Assembly: GCA_021464245.1 (NCBI GenBank)
Contig: JADCRB010000036.1
Location: forward strand, 2,919,947 to 2,983,946
Source of the DNA: Carallia brachiata
Taxonomy: Eukaryota > Streptophyta > Magnoliopsida > Malpighiales > Rhizophoraceae
DNA: 64,000 nt
Direction of reading: 5' to 3'
Both the position numbers and the translations under genes were made by a program. Under the pieces are notes generated by a model. It was not told the DNA's origin and searched no databases. It worked only from the letters and a program-made list of their open reading frames with translations. This document shows, piece by piece, positions 52,188 to 64,000 of the stretch; the first letter of the stretch is position 1; each line of letters starts with the position of its first letter.

Positions 52188-55100
52188 ATGGCGGCGGCGG
52201 CGGCGGGGGCTCTAGAACGTAACGGGAGCCCGTACGAAGACGGGCAGGGTTTCGGTAAGTTTAGGAAGCGGCCTTTCCGAAGGACCACGCAGACGACGCC
52301 TTACGATCGCCCGTCGACGGCGGCTCGGAACGCTGGACATGGCAGCGGCGGCAATGTCAAAAACGGTTGGCTTTCGAAGTTGTTGGATCCGGCACAGCGG
52401 CTCATTGCCTCCGGCGCTCATAGGCTTTTCGCTTCTGTTTTCCGGAAGCGGCTGCCTCCCCCTCCACCCATTCCGCTTCCGCCGCTGGAGCCAGGTTAGT
52501 TACTATATGTTGTGTACGAGGACTCTTTGTTTCCGTTTTTCTGTTATTCAGGTTTGTTTTGTGCTAAAAGTTGTTTTTTGGAGGGAAAAGATTAGGGTTT
52601 TAGTTAAAATTGGGGGACTTAAGTTGCGTTTGTTTTTGCTTTATGTAGTGCTGGAATTGAGATAATTGCAGTTTTGTGCGCGGAAACTTGGGAGTTAGGT
52701 TGTTTGGTTGCTTTACTTACCACCCCCCGCTCTTTTTTAGTCTTCCTTTTAGGAGAATGGTATGTGGGTTTGGAAATGCCAGTTAGGGTTTTTTTGGTTA
52801 TGTTTGTTTTAATGGATTCAGTATTATTAAAAATTTTGTCCCTCCTCGTGCTACTTTACTGTGAAACTGGCAAAAGACGGTTAACTGTTGGTTTTAATCA
52901 AGACAGCTATGCCTATTTCTAGCTGTTGATTTTTTGTCCTATGTTTTGTTATTTGAAGAAATTTCCTTTTGGTCACATGATAATGAATTATTATATTAAT
53001 GTCCAAGTAATTCTTTCTGTCAAATAACTATGATCTTGTTGATGTTTGTAGCGATAAAACAGAGAGCCACAGATGAGGTACGGGAAGCAATTCTCACGGT
53101 AAGTGTGAAACCTGAACTTTTTATTGCTCTGAATGCCTTCTGTATTCTGGATTTGTTGTTGCTAGAATTAGACCTTTCATGTTCTGTTTGTGGTGCCACA
53201 TGGACTTGCTATCTCCCTGGAATAATACTGGGTTTGCAACACTATCGAACTAATGGATTTGGAATACCTTTTTTTTATAATGAAGGCCAGTAGCAGTTAT
53301 TCAGTTTACGTGTGTCAATTGTTGAACATCATGGATTTAATGTACAAAAAATTATGATTTGAGTTCTGAGAGCTGTGGGTGCATTGGCAAAAACGATTGT
53401 GGGAGATGGTAAATAGCGACATTAAAGGGCGCTCATGTTGAATGATGAAAAGACTGCTCTTGAGTTGCTGATCACTTGGATGACCTGTCTCCTCACTTTT
53501 TTTTTACTTGTGTCTTTAGTGTTATTGTTGACCTTTGTCTTTAGTGCACATTATGTAAAGTAAACCACAAATTACTTTTTGAACTATTTAGATTTTGTTT
53601 CTGTATTTTCTTTTATAAATTCAAAATGCCATTTTTCTTGGGGTTATTACAGAGTGCAAAGTTATTAATATTGTCTTTTGCGTGTGTGTGCGTGTGCGCG
53701 TGCGCATGTGTGTGAATTCATCATCAAAGGGCCCTTCTGGCGCACAAGAGGCTGCTGCCGATGGATCTGATACTGCATGTAATATTTCTGATCAACATGG
53801 AGTCACTGAACTGGAGCAAATTTTCAAGCAGAAGACATTTACAAGGCAAGTCATTATTGGAAACCTCTATCAACTTTAAACTACTCATACTTCCATTTGC
53901 TGTGATTGTAACTATTGCAATTTTGTATGTGAATATGGTACCTTGGCTTATCTATGTATTCTGCTTTGTTAGCTGGGAAACCTTGGCTTAAAACATATTA
54001 TAATAATGTATAAACTTTGACAGGTTTGTGGGGTTATCTTAGATATCATACTACTACATTGGTTGTGTGGTGCCTTTGTCATTGGCAATGCTTCCTAATT
54101 TATTAGTCATTTGTGTTTTTAGTAGACCGTGACAATAACTTGAATTTTTCTAGCCCTTTTTGCAAGGTTTATCATAGAATCCATTGACTGGCTATTTGTG
54201 GTTGTGGATTGCCACTTATTTACAGCGTTTCAATGGAGATGTCTAGTAATGCCATCTTGGTTTGCTCCACAGATCAGAGATTGATAGACTGACAGCCTTA
54301 TTGCAATCAAAAAGTGTTGATCTGCATGTTGAGGCTGAAGAGAAGAAATCTGAACTAATCACTTCAAAAGCAGATTTATCTCAAGCTAGGAAGGAGGATC
54401 TTCCGATTCTTCCTGTTACGGATAATGGGATTGAGAGCCACCTTCTGTCAGCGCCTATTCTTGCTTCAAAGGTTGGAAAATTGGAACATGCTTTATTTTT
54501 GACATGCAAGTGGTGTCGATGGTTGGGCAATATTCTCTTGTTTGCTTATGCCTAGTGCAAACAAGCACACTTATTATACATGTTGGGTCATGGGATCTGC
54601 TTTTTAATCTTGAACAGTTCCTATAAAACTTAACTGCTGTAATATTCTTAGGTGGTCGATGAGGATGTTGCTACACCAGCAGAGCTTGCAAAAGCATACA
54701 TGGGTAGCAGGCCTTCAAAAATGTCCCCACCAATGTTACCTTTCCGTGGTCACTCTTGGAGAGAAAGCTCATCTTCACTGACCAATAAACCATTTCCTTC
54801 AGACTCACTGACTCAGTCCATTGTATCTCGGCCTTCAGGCCGTGCTGGATTTCCTGTGAATGGTTTTGTAACACCAAGATCTCGTGGCAGATCTGCTATG
54901 TATGGTATGGCCCGAACGCCATACTCCAGGGTTCAACCAACAACTGCCCTCCAGGTTGAATTACCCGGAAATCATTTCCCTGTTTGGATTTGCAATACTA
55001 GATTTTGGTTGTTGTTGATAATTTTTTGCTCAATTTTGCAGGGTTCTGGGACTGCAATTGATGCTTTTGGTGGTCCATCATCATCATCTCAGAGCACCTG

Positions 55101-58100
55101 GGAGAACAATAATTACCCTGGATCAAAACAAGGGGTACAAGTGATGAAATCATTCTATCCATTTTGTGGTTCCATTTAACAGTAAATGACTGAAATTAGG
55201 TTTTTTTTTTAAAATTTTTTGCAGGCTTTGAAGTGGGGGAGTTCAGTATTGGAAAATGATATAGGATCTGTGGGTCCAATACGTAGAATTCGTCAAAAAT
55301 CTCGCATCTTGCCTTCTTCTGGTGCTCTTTCTATCCGTGGAACTGGCATCAGTTCTAATTCTGATCAACAACCACTCTCGACTCCAAAGCCAGCTTTAAA
55401 AGGTCTACCATCAGTTGAAAATGATAATAACAGCATTCATCATTCTAGTTTGAGACCTGTACCCTACGAGTCCACTGAGACGGCTTTGAAGATACTGCAA
55501 CAACTGGATGTGATAGTTTCATCAAGAGAAAAACCACCGACCAAGTTGTCTCCATCCATGTTACGTGGGTCAGCTCTTAGAAGCCTGGATAGCATAGATT
55601 CTTCCAAGTTTCTGGAGAATGTTCAGGATAATAGGTTAGATGTTGAACATGCGACTTGCTTACCTGATGCGCAAGACTTGGTGTCGCAGAAAGACAGGTT
55701 TAAAGAAAATGGTCCATTAAAATATAATCTTACTTATGATAAGTCTGCTTCTGCAGTAAATTTGGTAGATGCTTCAATGAGGAGTGGCGTGACTGATGCG
55801 AGCACGGTAGGTTTTTCTGCGACGAAGGCTGTTGCTGGGCCACCTCAAAATAAACGATCATTCCAGATGAGCGCCCATGAGGTACATGTGCCTCCTTGTC
55901 AAGTTTGTTCCGTACACATACCATTAATATGTTATCTATGATAGTCCCATTATGTCTGCACTTATCATATCTAAATTCTAAATCTACTTTAAGAGTTTCA
56001 GTTTTGTCACAATTATAGTTCTAGGTGCTGTCATGGAACATCAAATTTTAATTCTCTTTTGTAGGACTACTTGGACCTTGATGATGATGGTGCGACTGCA
56101 TTTGCTACATTGGCCGAAGGAAGACCTAAGCTAGATGCAACTGTGGTTGGAAACATGACAACTGCTACCAAGATTAGAGCATCGGAGGATCCTTCAGCAT
56201 CTTCTGAAGTCAACCAGCTAGCAGGTTCTATACCGAACAAAAAATCTGCAGGAGATACTGATGGACATGCTGTTGCTGAAAAGAATGCTGGATTTACTTT
56301 CCAGGCAGCTACATTTACTGGCATGACCATGCAGCAGACAGTGGTACATAGTCCGCCAACTGTAGCATCTGAAGCTGCTTCAATAAAAGAATCACATGTT
56401 GCTCTCCCCACTTTTAGCTTCGGGGAGAAGGTTGTTTCACCAAAAGAACAAAATGGCATTGTTACCCCCTTCGAAAACAATATTAAAACTGCAGAGAAAG
56501 TACCACAATTTGTATTCACCTCCTCGTCAGCGGTTGTGACTAATTTGGCTGGTCCAAAGTTTAATCATTCTTCAGATGCCCAACCAGAAAGCTCAAGCAG
56601 GTTAGTATTTGTGGCTTGATATTATTTACTTCAAAGGTATGACACTCTTGCTCGCATATGATTGCCTTTCTTTTGCTTCCGATGAATTTAAGAAGAAAAA
56701 GGGCATCAGGAATTGCTTGGTTTCCTTTTATCCTTTTATTAGTTACGGATTGATTGATTGCTAGTTCGCAACTATCACAGTAGTCAAGAGAAGTAGAGGG
56801 TGCAACTTTAGGACAATTGTGTGAACCTTTATTTTGGAGGATATTTAGGCTTGTGTGAATCTTTGTTTTGGAGTTGCTGACAATGTGCTTTTCAAAGGGC
56901 AATGCATATATATTTCCTTTTATCCTTTTATTAGTTAGGGAGTAATTTATTCTAGTTCGCAACTATCACAGTTGTCGAGAGAAGTACTACATGCAACTTT
57001 AGGACAATTGTGTGAACCTTTATTTTGGAGGATATTAAGGGTTGTGTGAACCTTTGTTTTGGAGTTGCTGACAATGTGCTTTTCAAAGGGCAATGTATAT
57101 ATCTTTCTCATTTTCTTCCCTTGAGTTTTCCCATAGAGAGAAAAAAAACCCTTTTCAAAATTTTACTAGTCATTCTGTCTGCATAAAAATGCTGATGCAA
57201 TTCTCAGTTGGGTTGGTCTCCAATATCAAGTGCCTAGTAGCCATGTTGGGCTCTGTAATATAGTCCTAAGGTGAAAAGACAGGATATATTTTGATGAAAT
57301 GCTATTTGATTTTAGAAAAACTATAATGAGGAGATCTTTGGGTGGGTTGCTCTGTATTTGATAGTGTGGTAACACAACTCTGGTATATATCTCTTTCTTT
57401 GTTAGAATGAATATTTGATATTGGGGACGTCTTTATCTTTGTTCATGACATTGGTTTTATGATTTTGTGGATTAATGACTATGTTTTTGGCATGGAGTCT
57501 TGTGTCTGCACCAAAACCCTTTTAAATCATTCTGACATTGACCAAGTTAAGCTTTCACTGTGGTTTTTATTTTCCCAACTAAGCCCTGACTAGCATTGGG
57601 TGAACACTTGCAATTATAGTTCAAGTAATTAAAGATTTTTCCCTTGCCTTGTGTACAGACTTGCACCTGAATTTGGAACAGAAGGGCTTGCTGATTTAGA
57701 TAAAGCTGAACGAGGGAATGCCTTGAAGACTAGTGTTAATTCCAAGTCAGCAGAAACCAGGATTTCATCTCTACCAAGCTCCTCACCTGGCATATTCACG
57801 TTTGGCAACCCTGCAAAGAGTTCGACCCCACATAATGGACCTCCTGCATCTATCCCTTCATTTGCTTCATCAGCTCCACCTCAAACTTCATATAGCGCCC
57901 CAACAATTGCTATTCATAATATTAGCAGTGGTGCTACTGATGTCACAACTAGCTCTGAAATGGCCACCAGTAGTGGCAGCCTCTCTGTATCAGCTTCGGC
58001 ACCAGCTTTTACAGCTGCACCTAATTTCGAATTTGGGTCCTCGTTAGCTTCGACAACAGGAACTTCACCAGTTTCAGCAACTTCTGAGAAAGAGTTGGCT

Positions 58101-59243
58101 GAAGTCAAGACCAAGGAAACGAGTCTTGGAAATCTAAATGGCTTCCCTTTTGTTGTCAAATCCTCTGCAATTTCAAGCTCTGGGATTGGCCTTTTGGGTG
58201 GTACATCATCAGCTACTGTGAGCACAGGAAGCAGCCTTTTTGGTGACGTGTCACCTGTAATAACAAAAACTGGAAGTAGCCTTTTTGGTGGTACTTCGTC
58301 AGTTACAACCTCCGGAAGTAGTACGTTTACCTTTAATGCTGGAGCCAATACTTCAACTGCTGCTAATCAATCTCAGGGTGCTTTTCTATTTAGTAATGGT
58401 AGTTCAGCCAGTGCACAAACATCTGCAGCTGGGAGCAGGACGTCATCTCAGAGCATGCCTTTGCAATTTGGTTCATCTGCAACTTCCCCTCCTTTTGGGT
58501 TGTCAGGGAATACAGCTTTATCATCCGGCAGCTCTCCATTTAGTTCCTCTACCTCTACTGCCTCTACCCTGTTCAGTGCTGGTACTTCTAGCTCTAACAG
58601 TAGCACAACTTCTTCTGTGTTTGGTTCTAGCTGGCCAACATCTCAGTCTCCTGTATTTGGTTCAACATCTAACCCTTCAATTTCCTCCGCTAGCTTTACC
58701 CTTGGAGCCTCTGCTTCTGATTTTACTGCCAGCAGCGCATCCACAGCATTTGGATTATCCAGCAATGGCCTGTCTGGTTCCAATTTTTCTTTCAGTTCTC
58801 CTGCAGCTGCTACTCAAATGCAGCCGGTGTTTGCTAATTCAACTCGTGGCTTCCCATTTGGTTCTTCACCATCTAATAATAATGATCAAATGAGCATGGA
58901 GGACAGCATGGCCGAGGACACAGTTCAAGCATCCACACCGACATTTTCTTTATTTGGCCAACAACCTGCCACTCCTCTATCATCTGGTTTTGTGTTTAGT
59001 TCGACACCTCCATCAGCGGCAAATCAGCCTCCATCAGCGTCCAATCAGTTTAGCGCTTCGGTACCGTCAATAGTAAAGCCGTTTCAGTTTGGAGGCCAAG
59101 CAAATGTAGCTACCCCACAGCCCTTTCAGGCTTCTGGCAGCCTGGAGTTTAATGCTGGCGGGACCTTCTCCTTGGGATCTGGCGGTGGTGATAATTACAG
59201 TAGGAGAATTGTAAAGGTCAAAAGAAGACAAGGGAAAAAGTGA
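52188..59243 (+). CDS. NUP1: Nuclear pore basket nucleoporin NUP1/NUP136
   Basis: Plant-specific FG nucleoporin of the nuclear basket, linked to mRNA export. Nine exons: 52188-52494, 53052-53098, 53730-53845, 54273-54471, 54652-54954, 55042-55134, 55225-55881, 56065-56600, 57659-59243; they add up in frame to 1280 aa. Family landmarks are GKFRKRPFRR, QTTPYDRPSTAARNAG, GWLSKLLDPAQRLI, ELAKAYMGSRPS, NGFVTPRSRGRSAMY, DIGSVGPIRRIRQKS and KLSPSMLRGSALRSL. The last 500 or so residues are Ser/Thr/Ala-rich with many FG, FGS and SLFG motifs, and the protein ends in a basic tail RRIVKVKRRQGKK. The intron after exon 3 uses a GC donor (GCAAGT). The exon 3 acceptor is uncertain: AAAG at 53726-53729 keeps the frame, but coding-like sequence (NSSSKG) also lies just before it. 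Convergent with the zinc-finger gene downstream. Confidence 0.92.
53679..53714. repeat. 36-nt alternating purine-pyrimidine tract before NUP1 exon 3
   Basis: TG, CG and CA steps alternate without a break over 36 bases, the base pattern most prone to Z-DNA. It ends only 15 bases before the chosen exon 3 start and takes the place of the usual pyrimidine tract. Confidence 0.85.
56721..57106. repeat. Tandem duplication of ~192 bp in NUP1 intron 8
   Basis: The unit from about 56721 recurs from about 56913 with roughly nine in ten bases the same. Shared words include TTAGGACAATTGTGTGAACC, TTTATTTTGGAGGATATT and TTGCTGACAATGTGCTTTTC. Within each unit the phrase GTGTGAACCTTT-TTTTGGAG is itself nearly repeated. 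Confidence 0.85.
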
Positions 59244-61522
59244 AGCAAACGAATCATTTTACAGAGACTGGCTCCTGTCAGAGCTGGGTGGATCGGGACC
59301 AAGAATTGTGATCATGAAATAACAGCAAACATTTTGCTGCTGATAATTGTCTGTCAGCCCGGTTATCCGATGATGGCTAAGGTGAAAAAATCTGCCTTTT
59401 TCAGCCTCTGATAATGTACTATGCTGTTTGCTGTTTACAATTTTGCTTTATTTAAGAGCGAAATCTGAGGTTAACAAGGAGGGCATAAGTTGGTCGCAGT
59501 GTTTCTCTAGTCTCCTTAGGAGTGAATGTTAAAGAACAATTGTACTAGATATAGCTCATAGGATTTATGGTTAAAGCAAATTTGCTTTCCACCATGTTCT
59601 CTGTGCCGGTCATATGTAACATAAAACCAGAAAATTAATGTGAATCAGTTGGAGAAAGTGCCTCCTTTACTTTTCCTAGACTGTGTTGTGCCTTTTAACT
59701 CCGTTACTGGATTCTCAACATAAAACCATAAAACTAGTGTTCTACTTTTAGAGCTTGCTACAAATTGACAGAGTGAAACAGGTGGTAGCTGCTTAACGTT
59801 TTAGATGCAATCAGATGCTAAATCTGAATGGCAAAAATGTATGTGGTTACAAGTTCCAACCAATTTGGTGCAATAACTTGACTCTTTTTGACAGGAATTC
59901 TGAAATTGGGATAAAAGTTTAAATTGTAAATTGAGACTTTTTTTTTGGTCCTGTGAGTACACATTCCTACTCGCGGGACACGCATCGTCGACAAGGAAAA
60001 ACGGATTAGTATGGATTTAATTTCTAAACCAGGCATATGTGAATTACCATACCATCTTTGACCACGTTGTTACAATGCGAACCTGAAGGTGATTTTTAAT
60101 CTTTATACGCTTTGTACTCTGATGAAGAGACAGACTCCTGTATTTATGCTTTTGAATCAAATGGCCGAACGCCCTCGAACTCACAGATTAGGTCTTGACT
60201 GACATGCAAATTTAAGAATAGTATAACCATGAGATCCAAAAAAAAAAAAGAAAAAAAATTACTGGCTAAGCTAGGTTTGAATGCTAGGAACGACCTAGAC
60301 TCTACATGCATATCTTGTTGTTCGCGGTAGTAAATCTATCATCATTCACAATTATCCGTAACCTTTTACAAACACAGAGAAATGAAAACGGATATGCACA
60401 TCGTTTTGGATAAAAAGGTATAAAAACAAAAAGGTAGGGAGAAGAAAATGAAAAGAAAAAAATTTGATGTGAGTAAAATGTTTTATTTTTTCTTGTGTTT
60501 GAAAAAAAAAAAAAAAAGTATGAGAGGAAAAAAATAAAAATTTCTTATTTTAGAAAAACAAAGTGAAGAGAAAGAAAATAAAATATTTTAGAGTATTAAA
60601 TTTACCCTTTGTAATAAGAATATTATATATATATACAATAAGAACAATAATAGAGCATTAGAGCCATTTACTAAAATAGCAAAATAATCAATAATTTGAG
60701 AAGAATGGATTTTACTCGGATAAAAAAGTTTTATCATTCCTCTTCCCAATTTCTCTCTTCCAAATATATTTCTGAAAGTCCAGTATTAATTTTTTTCCTT
60801 TTTTTTTCTTTTGTTAACAAAATGAGAAAGTAGAAATTATGCTCTATGATCTCGCTAGAAAGTATTACTTATGCTCTCTAAGAAACCTCTCGACTGTTTG
60901 AATAGTTATAATATAGCCCAACATTGCAGAGAAGAAGAGTATATTTAGTCCCACCTAATGCCCTGACAGCCTCTAAACCCAAGACATTTAGTCTAATAAC
61001 GTTCGATTCGACACTTACCACAGATCATAATGAACAATTGTCTATTTATTCCTCCTTCTCACCGGTTTTCCCTCCCTCAAACACACTGGTAATGACCAAT
61101 GATCTATTTTCAATTTTCATTAAACAGAATACTGGAAAATGTTCTCTAGTTGACTTTATTATGACAACAAAGATTTGCCGATAAAATAATTTTCTCAGTA
61201 CATATATTTTACAGACCAGTTATTTTCTTGCAAATAAAAGATCATCACCGACTGTCGTTTCTGTGCTGCACCAACAGAGCGATCTCGGTTCGGTTCATCG
61301 GTGCTTGAGCCTGGCAGAACCACTTCAAATGTCCTCCAAAGTCAGTGAAGACATTTGCTCTACGAAAGACCCGAAATGCAATGAAAACCACTCCTCTTGG
61401 TTTAGATAACAGAACAGTGCATACAAGAGCAAACATGCACATAGCTTGTTTGAAACACACATGCATCTTTTAACAAAAAAAAAATTCCCACATTCCGGCA
61501 TGTTTTCACAAACAAAAAGCAA
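59244..61522. other. Intergenic region between convergent NUP1 and zinc-finger genes
   Basis: The first 400-600 bases should be the NUP1 3' UTR and the last 200-300 that of the zinc-finger gene on the other strand. Between them is AT-rich DNA with poly-A runs (60240-60260, 60503-60520). No gene, RNA or mobile element was recognised. Confidence 0.5.
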
Positions 61523-63043
61523 TCAACTTGATTCTGCAGGAGGCTTTTCCTTTGGATGTTTGGATGCATAATGATCCCCAAGTTGATTATGATTCGCTAG
61601 CTGCACCTGGAAATCAAAGCGTACCTCAATTTTAGTTTGTGCACTTGAGATATGATCCAAGAAACCGGAAGTACCAAACAACACATCAGCCCATAAAATG
61701 CAAAAGACTATCAACAAATGCGAACTTTGTAGAAAACACTTGGATCAAGGACAGAGTGATCTGTGAAGAATCAATCTGCAACATGAATATTCTGATGAAG
61801 AAAGCTATACCCACCACCACCACATATTTGATGGTTCATTGTCCCAATACACAAAAAGGTTAGGTGGCCAAATAGACAGAAAACCTCGAAGTGCATTCAA
61901 AATTGAACAGCTTAGTGCAGCTAAAGAAAAAGTGTTTGGGATTATGCAGTTAAACCCCAAATAGGTTAACTTTCTGAGACTGAAAAAAGAGTCTGCATGC
62001 CAGAAATTCAAAAAAAACCAAAGCCTTGAGTTATTACACAGAGAGACCAGAAATGATAACTCGCACTGGCAATGACTTTGGGTTTACCACACATAGAAAC
62101 TGTACCGTAAAGGGATGCTCTGTATACTTAGCTCTAACCGGACCACATCTGCTACCGCCAAACCAAAGAAACATCAATGAAAAAGGATAGAAAAATGTGC
62201 AGCAATTGCAAATTACTAGAGCCTTGAGGGGGATGGACTGGGGCTTTCCTAACCATAACAAGGATCTAATCATCGGAATACCTAAACAATTAGAAGAAAC
62301 AGCCCCAAACCCACCAAATCAAATCAGCACTAAATTCCAACGAAGTGTTCATTTGATAACACAGAAGCATTTTGCGGAAGAAACATTCACTTTTTCTCCT
62401 TTAAACAGGCTAAAACAAGGCATGAAAAGCAAAAAATTTCTGGAACGTGTTTTCTTTACCATTAGATTACTGTTTATCATGCAGAAGCAGAACCCCACAA
62501 ACATCAAAAGGTGCACCTCATATTATAATCCCAAAACCATGTCATTCTTTGATGAATGAATGAATCATTGAAGTCAACTTAGCATGGTAATTTGCTAAAA
62601 ATCACTCTGCAGAGTTTCTAACAAAGTCTTAAGCTTCTGATAACAAACACCAAAATCCAATCATTGCAACTGAGAAGACAGCAAAACGAAAAAAAAAAAA
62701 AAAAAAGGGAATCCTAACGACCACACAAACAAGACCCAAAATTAAACAGCCAATGAACTTCAAAGTTGTATGCCAGAAAACAAGAATAGATAATCAAATA
62801 AATAAAAAATGAATAATAATAATAATAATAATAATCTAATATTGTTATTATAATTATTATGCAAATGAAAATTATTAATTGAAACATAATAAAAAGAAAA
62901 GGGAGGGGGGGGGGGGAGACCTTGCAGATGGGGCAGGTGACTTTGAGGGCGACGGCTCTGGCCTCCAGCTGAGATCCCTTTGGTTTCTGATTCCTCTCTG
63001 CATTCCTCCTCTGCGCTTCTATCTTCTGCTTCCCTCTCGTCAT
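61523..63043 (-). CDS. Small C2H2 zinc-finger protein, ZNF706-like
   Basis: Two exons, 62921-63043 and 61523-61606, with a 1.3-kb intron give a 68-aa protein with no lesion. It starts MTRGKQKIEAQRRNAERN, a basic N-terminus of the type found in ZNF706 and related short plant zinc-binding proteins, then has one finger: CPIC followed by LGDHYASKH. The end is PKEKPPAESS. The intron separates the two Cys from the two His ligands. The donor (AAG/GTCTCC) runs straight into a C-run on the transcript. Family members are small nuclear or cytosolic proteins of poorly known function; human ZNF706 has been tied to repression of translation and stem-cell exit. The start is the first ATG after a CT-rich leader. 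Confidence 0.85.
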
Positions 63044-64000
63044 CCCCCCCTTCCCTTTCTCTCTCCTCTTTTTTCCCTCTCTCTCTCTCTAAGATCGATC
63101 CGATCGATTGGCCCGCTGATCAATTATTTGAGATTGAGATTTTTTTTATGGCAGCTCAAGCAGCAGCAGCAGCAGCAGCAACGGCAATTTATTTGAGAAT
63201 TTCAGAGCTTTCGCCTTCCCCTTACCCACCCACGGCTGTGCAGCCGGCGTCAACGATTGCCCCCCCTCACCTCCTTCCTTTAATTGAGATTTATGAATTG
63301 TCCGTATTGCCCCAAGGCTTTCACAATTTTTTTTATAACCTCATTCTACGCAATTTAATCCTCAAATTCATTTTATTATCACAGTCACACTTTTTAATTA
63401 AAAAAAATAATATTATTGTGTTAGTTATAATATTTATAAATTGATGGCATTTGAATATTGTTGACGTTCTAATTTAATTATTTTTTAAAGATAAATTAAT
63501 TATTTAAATATTAGGTTTAAGTAGATATTTTTTATACTCAATTTTAGTATTAAAAAATTTAAAACTTAACAACTCATATATTTCATATTTAATACCCTAA
63601 ATAAATTATGGTGAGCAAACTTAAACCTTAGCAACGAGAAGAGTTACAAATCCAATTATTACTAAGTGACCACTTATCATTACAGTCATAATAAATGTTA
63701 TAAAAAGTTGAAAATATACAATGCCAAAACAAAATTCAAAAAGCATATTCGGGTGGCTGTAGACGATAAGTCTTTATTTTTATAATTAAAAATATAATAG
63801 TTTTCGGAAAAAAGTGGACTACTTTTTTTTTAACAATGTTCTAAATAAACGATTGTAAATCAATCTTTAATCACTCGTCCACTCAGTTTTTTTATATGCA
63901 AATAATAATTTTCCGTTCAAATATTTATATAGTTATAATTCAAATAGCCCAATTTTGTTTTTTAAACAGGATTCAAATAGCCCAATTGACCTTTTTTTCT
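63044..64000. other. Promoter side of zinc-finger gene, then AT-rich DNA
   Basis: Bases 63044-63260 hold CT-rich leader-like sequence and a CAG repeat. From 63300 the sequence is AT-rich with no gene seen. The window end falls in intergenic DNA. Confidence 0.5.
63161..63180. repeat. CAG trinucleotide repeat
   Basis: Just under seven CAG units lie about 120 bases upstream of the zinc-finger start. They give a false poly-Ala frame on the plus strand. Confidence 0.85.

Noticed and set aside
51767..52288. Minus-strand 173-codon frame opposite the NUP1 start
   Set aside because: Antisense to NUP1 exon 1 and leader with low-complexity content.
58285..58893. Leu-rich 202-codon plus-strand frame
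   Set aside because: Out-of-frame shadow of the Ser/FG-rich last exon of NUP1.
60600..60660. AT repeat considered as an origin or matrix-attachment site
   Set aside because: AT richness alone is common across the window and there is no specific motif.
63149..63444. Plus-strand frame starting MAAQAAAAAAATA
   Set aside because: Comes from a CAG repeat and leader of the zinc-finger gene on the other strand; no conserved domain.

Overview
This window is nuclear DNA from a flowering plant, most likely a eudicot. Genes are split by many GT-AG introns, intergenic DNA is very AT-rich, and the recognisable proteins are plant orthologues: UBP12/13-type deubiquitinase, plastid SufC, ZNHIT6/BCD1, a CPK1/2-type calcium-dependent kinase, NUP1/NUP136 and a ZNF706-like mini zinc finger. 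No bacterial operon, CRISPR array, rRNA or tRNA was seen.

Layout. 1-153: 5' end of an F-box gene on the minus strand, with a frameshift. 1752-5371: minus-strand exons of a gene I cannot name, split by a 2.85-kb inserted element (2305-5154) that carries a 22-bp-type tandem array and ends in a hairpin. 5372-8986: AT-rich DNA and the 3' side of the next gene. 8987-24432: a 32-exon UBP12/13 homologue (minus). 24433-28990: its leader and an intergenic block (A) holding a hAT-like element. 29041-32487: plastid SufC/ABCI6 (minus). 32560-34620: block B, a diverged direct duplicate of the UBP12 5' end plus block A, lying directly upstream of SufC and holding a second hAT-like element. 35400-38010: ZNHIT6/BCD1 (minus). 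40282-40716: single-exon small membrane protein (minus). 42943-48306: CDPK (minus). 52188-59243: NUP1/NUP136 (plus). 61523-63043: ZNF706-like protein (minus). The end is AT-rich intergenic DNA.

The genes are unrelated housekeeping and signalling loci (ubiquitin removal, Fe-S cluster assembly, snoRNP assembly, Ca2+ signalling, nuclear pore) and do not form a cluster. Exons were set by hand from splice-site consensus and remembered family sequences. Exon sums close in frame for SufC (336 aa), NUP1 (1280 aa) and the zinc finger (68 aa). UBP12 (1115 aa), CDPK (579 aa) and ZNHIT6 (432 aa) close only after allowing three, three and one single-base indels, respectively.

The most interesting structure is the SufC 5' end. 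About 230 bp of the UBP12 leader, start codon and first splice donor are duplicated there, so SufC appears to carry a UBP12-derived promoter and leader with a 14-codon upstream ORF. The second notable point is the repeated pattern of single-base frameshifts in otherwise well-conserved genes, which suggests either uncorrected read errors or recent decay.
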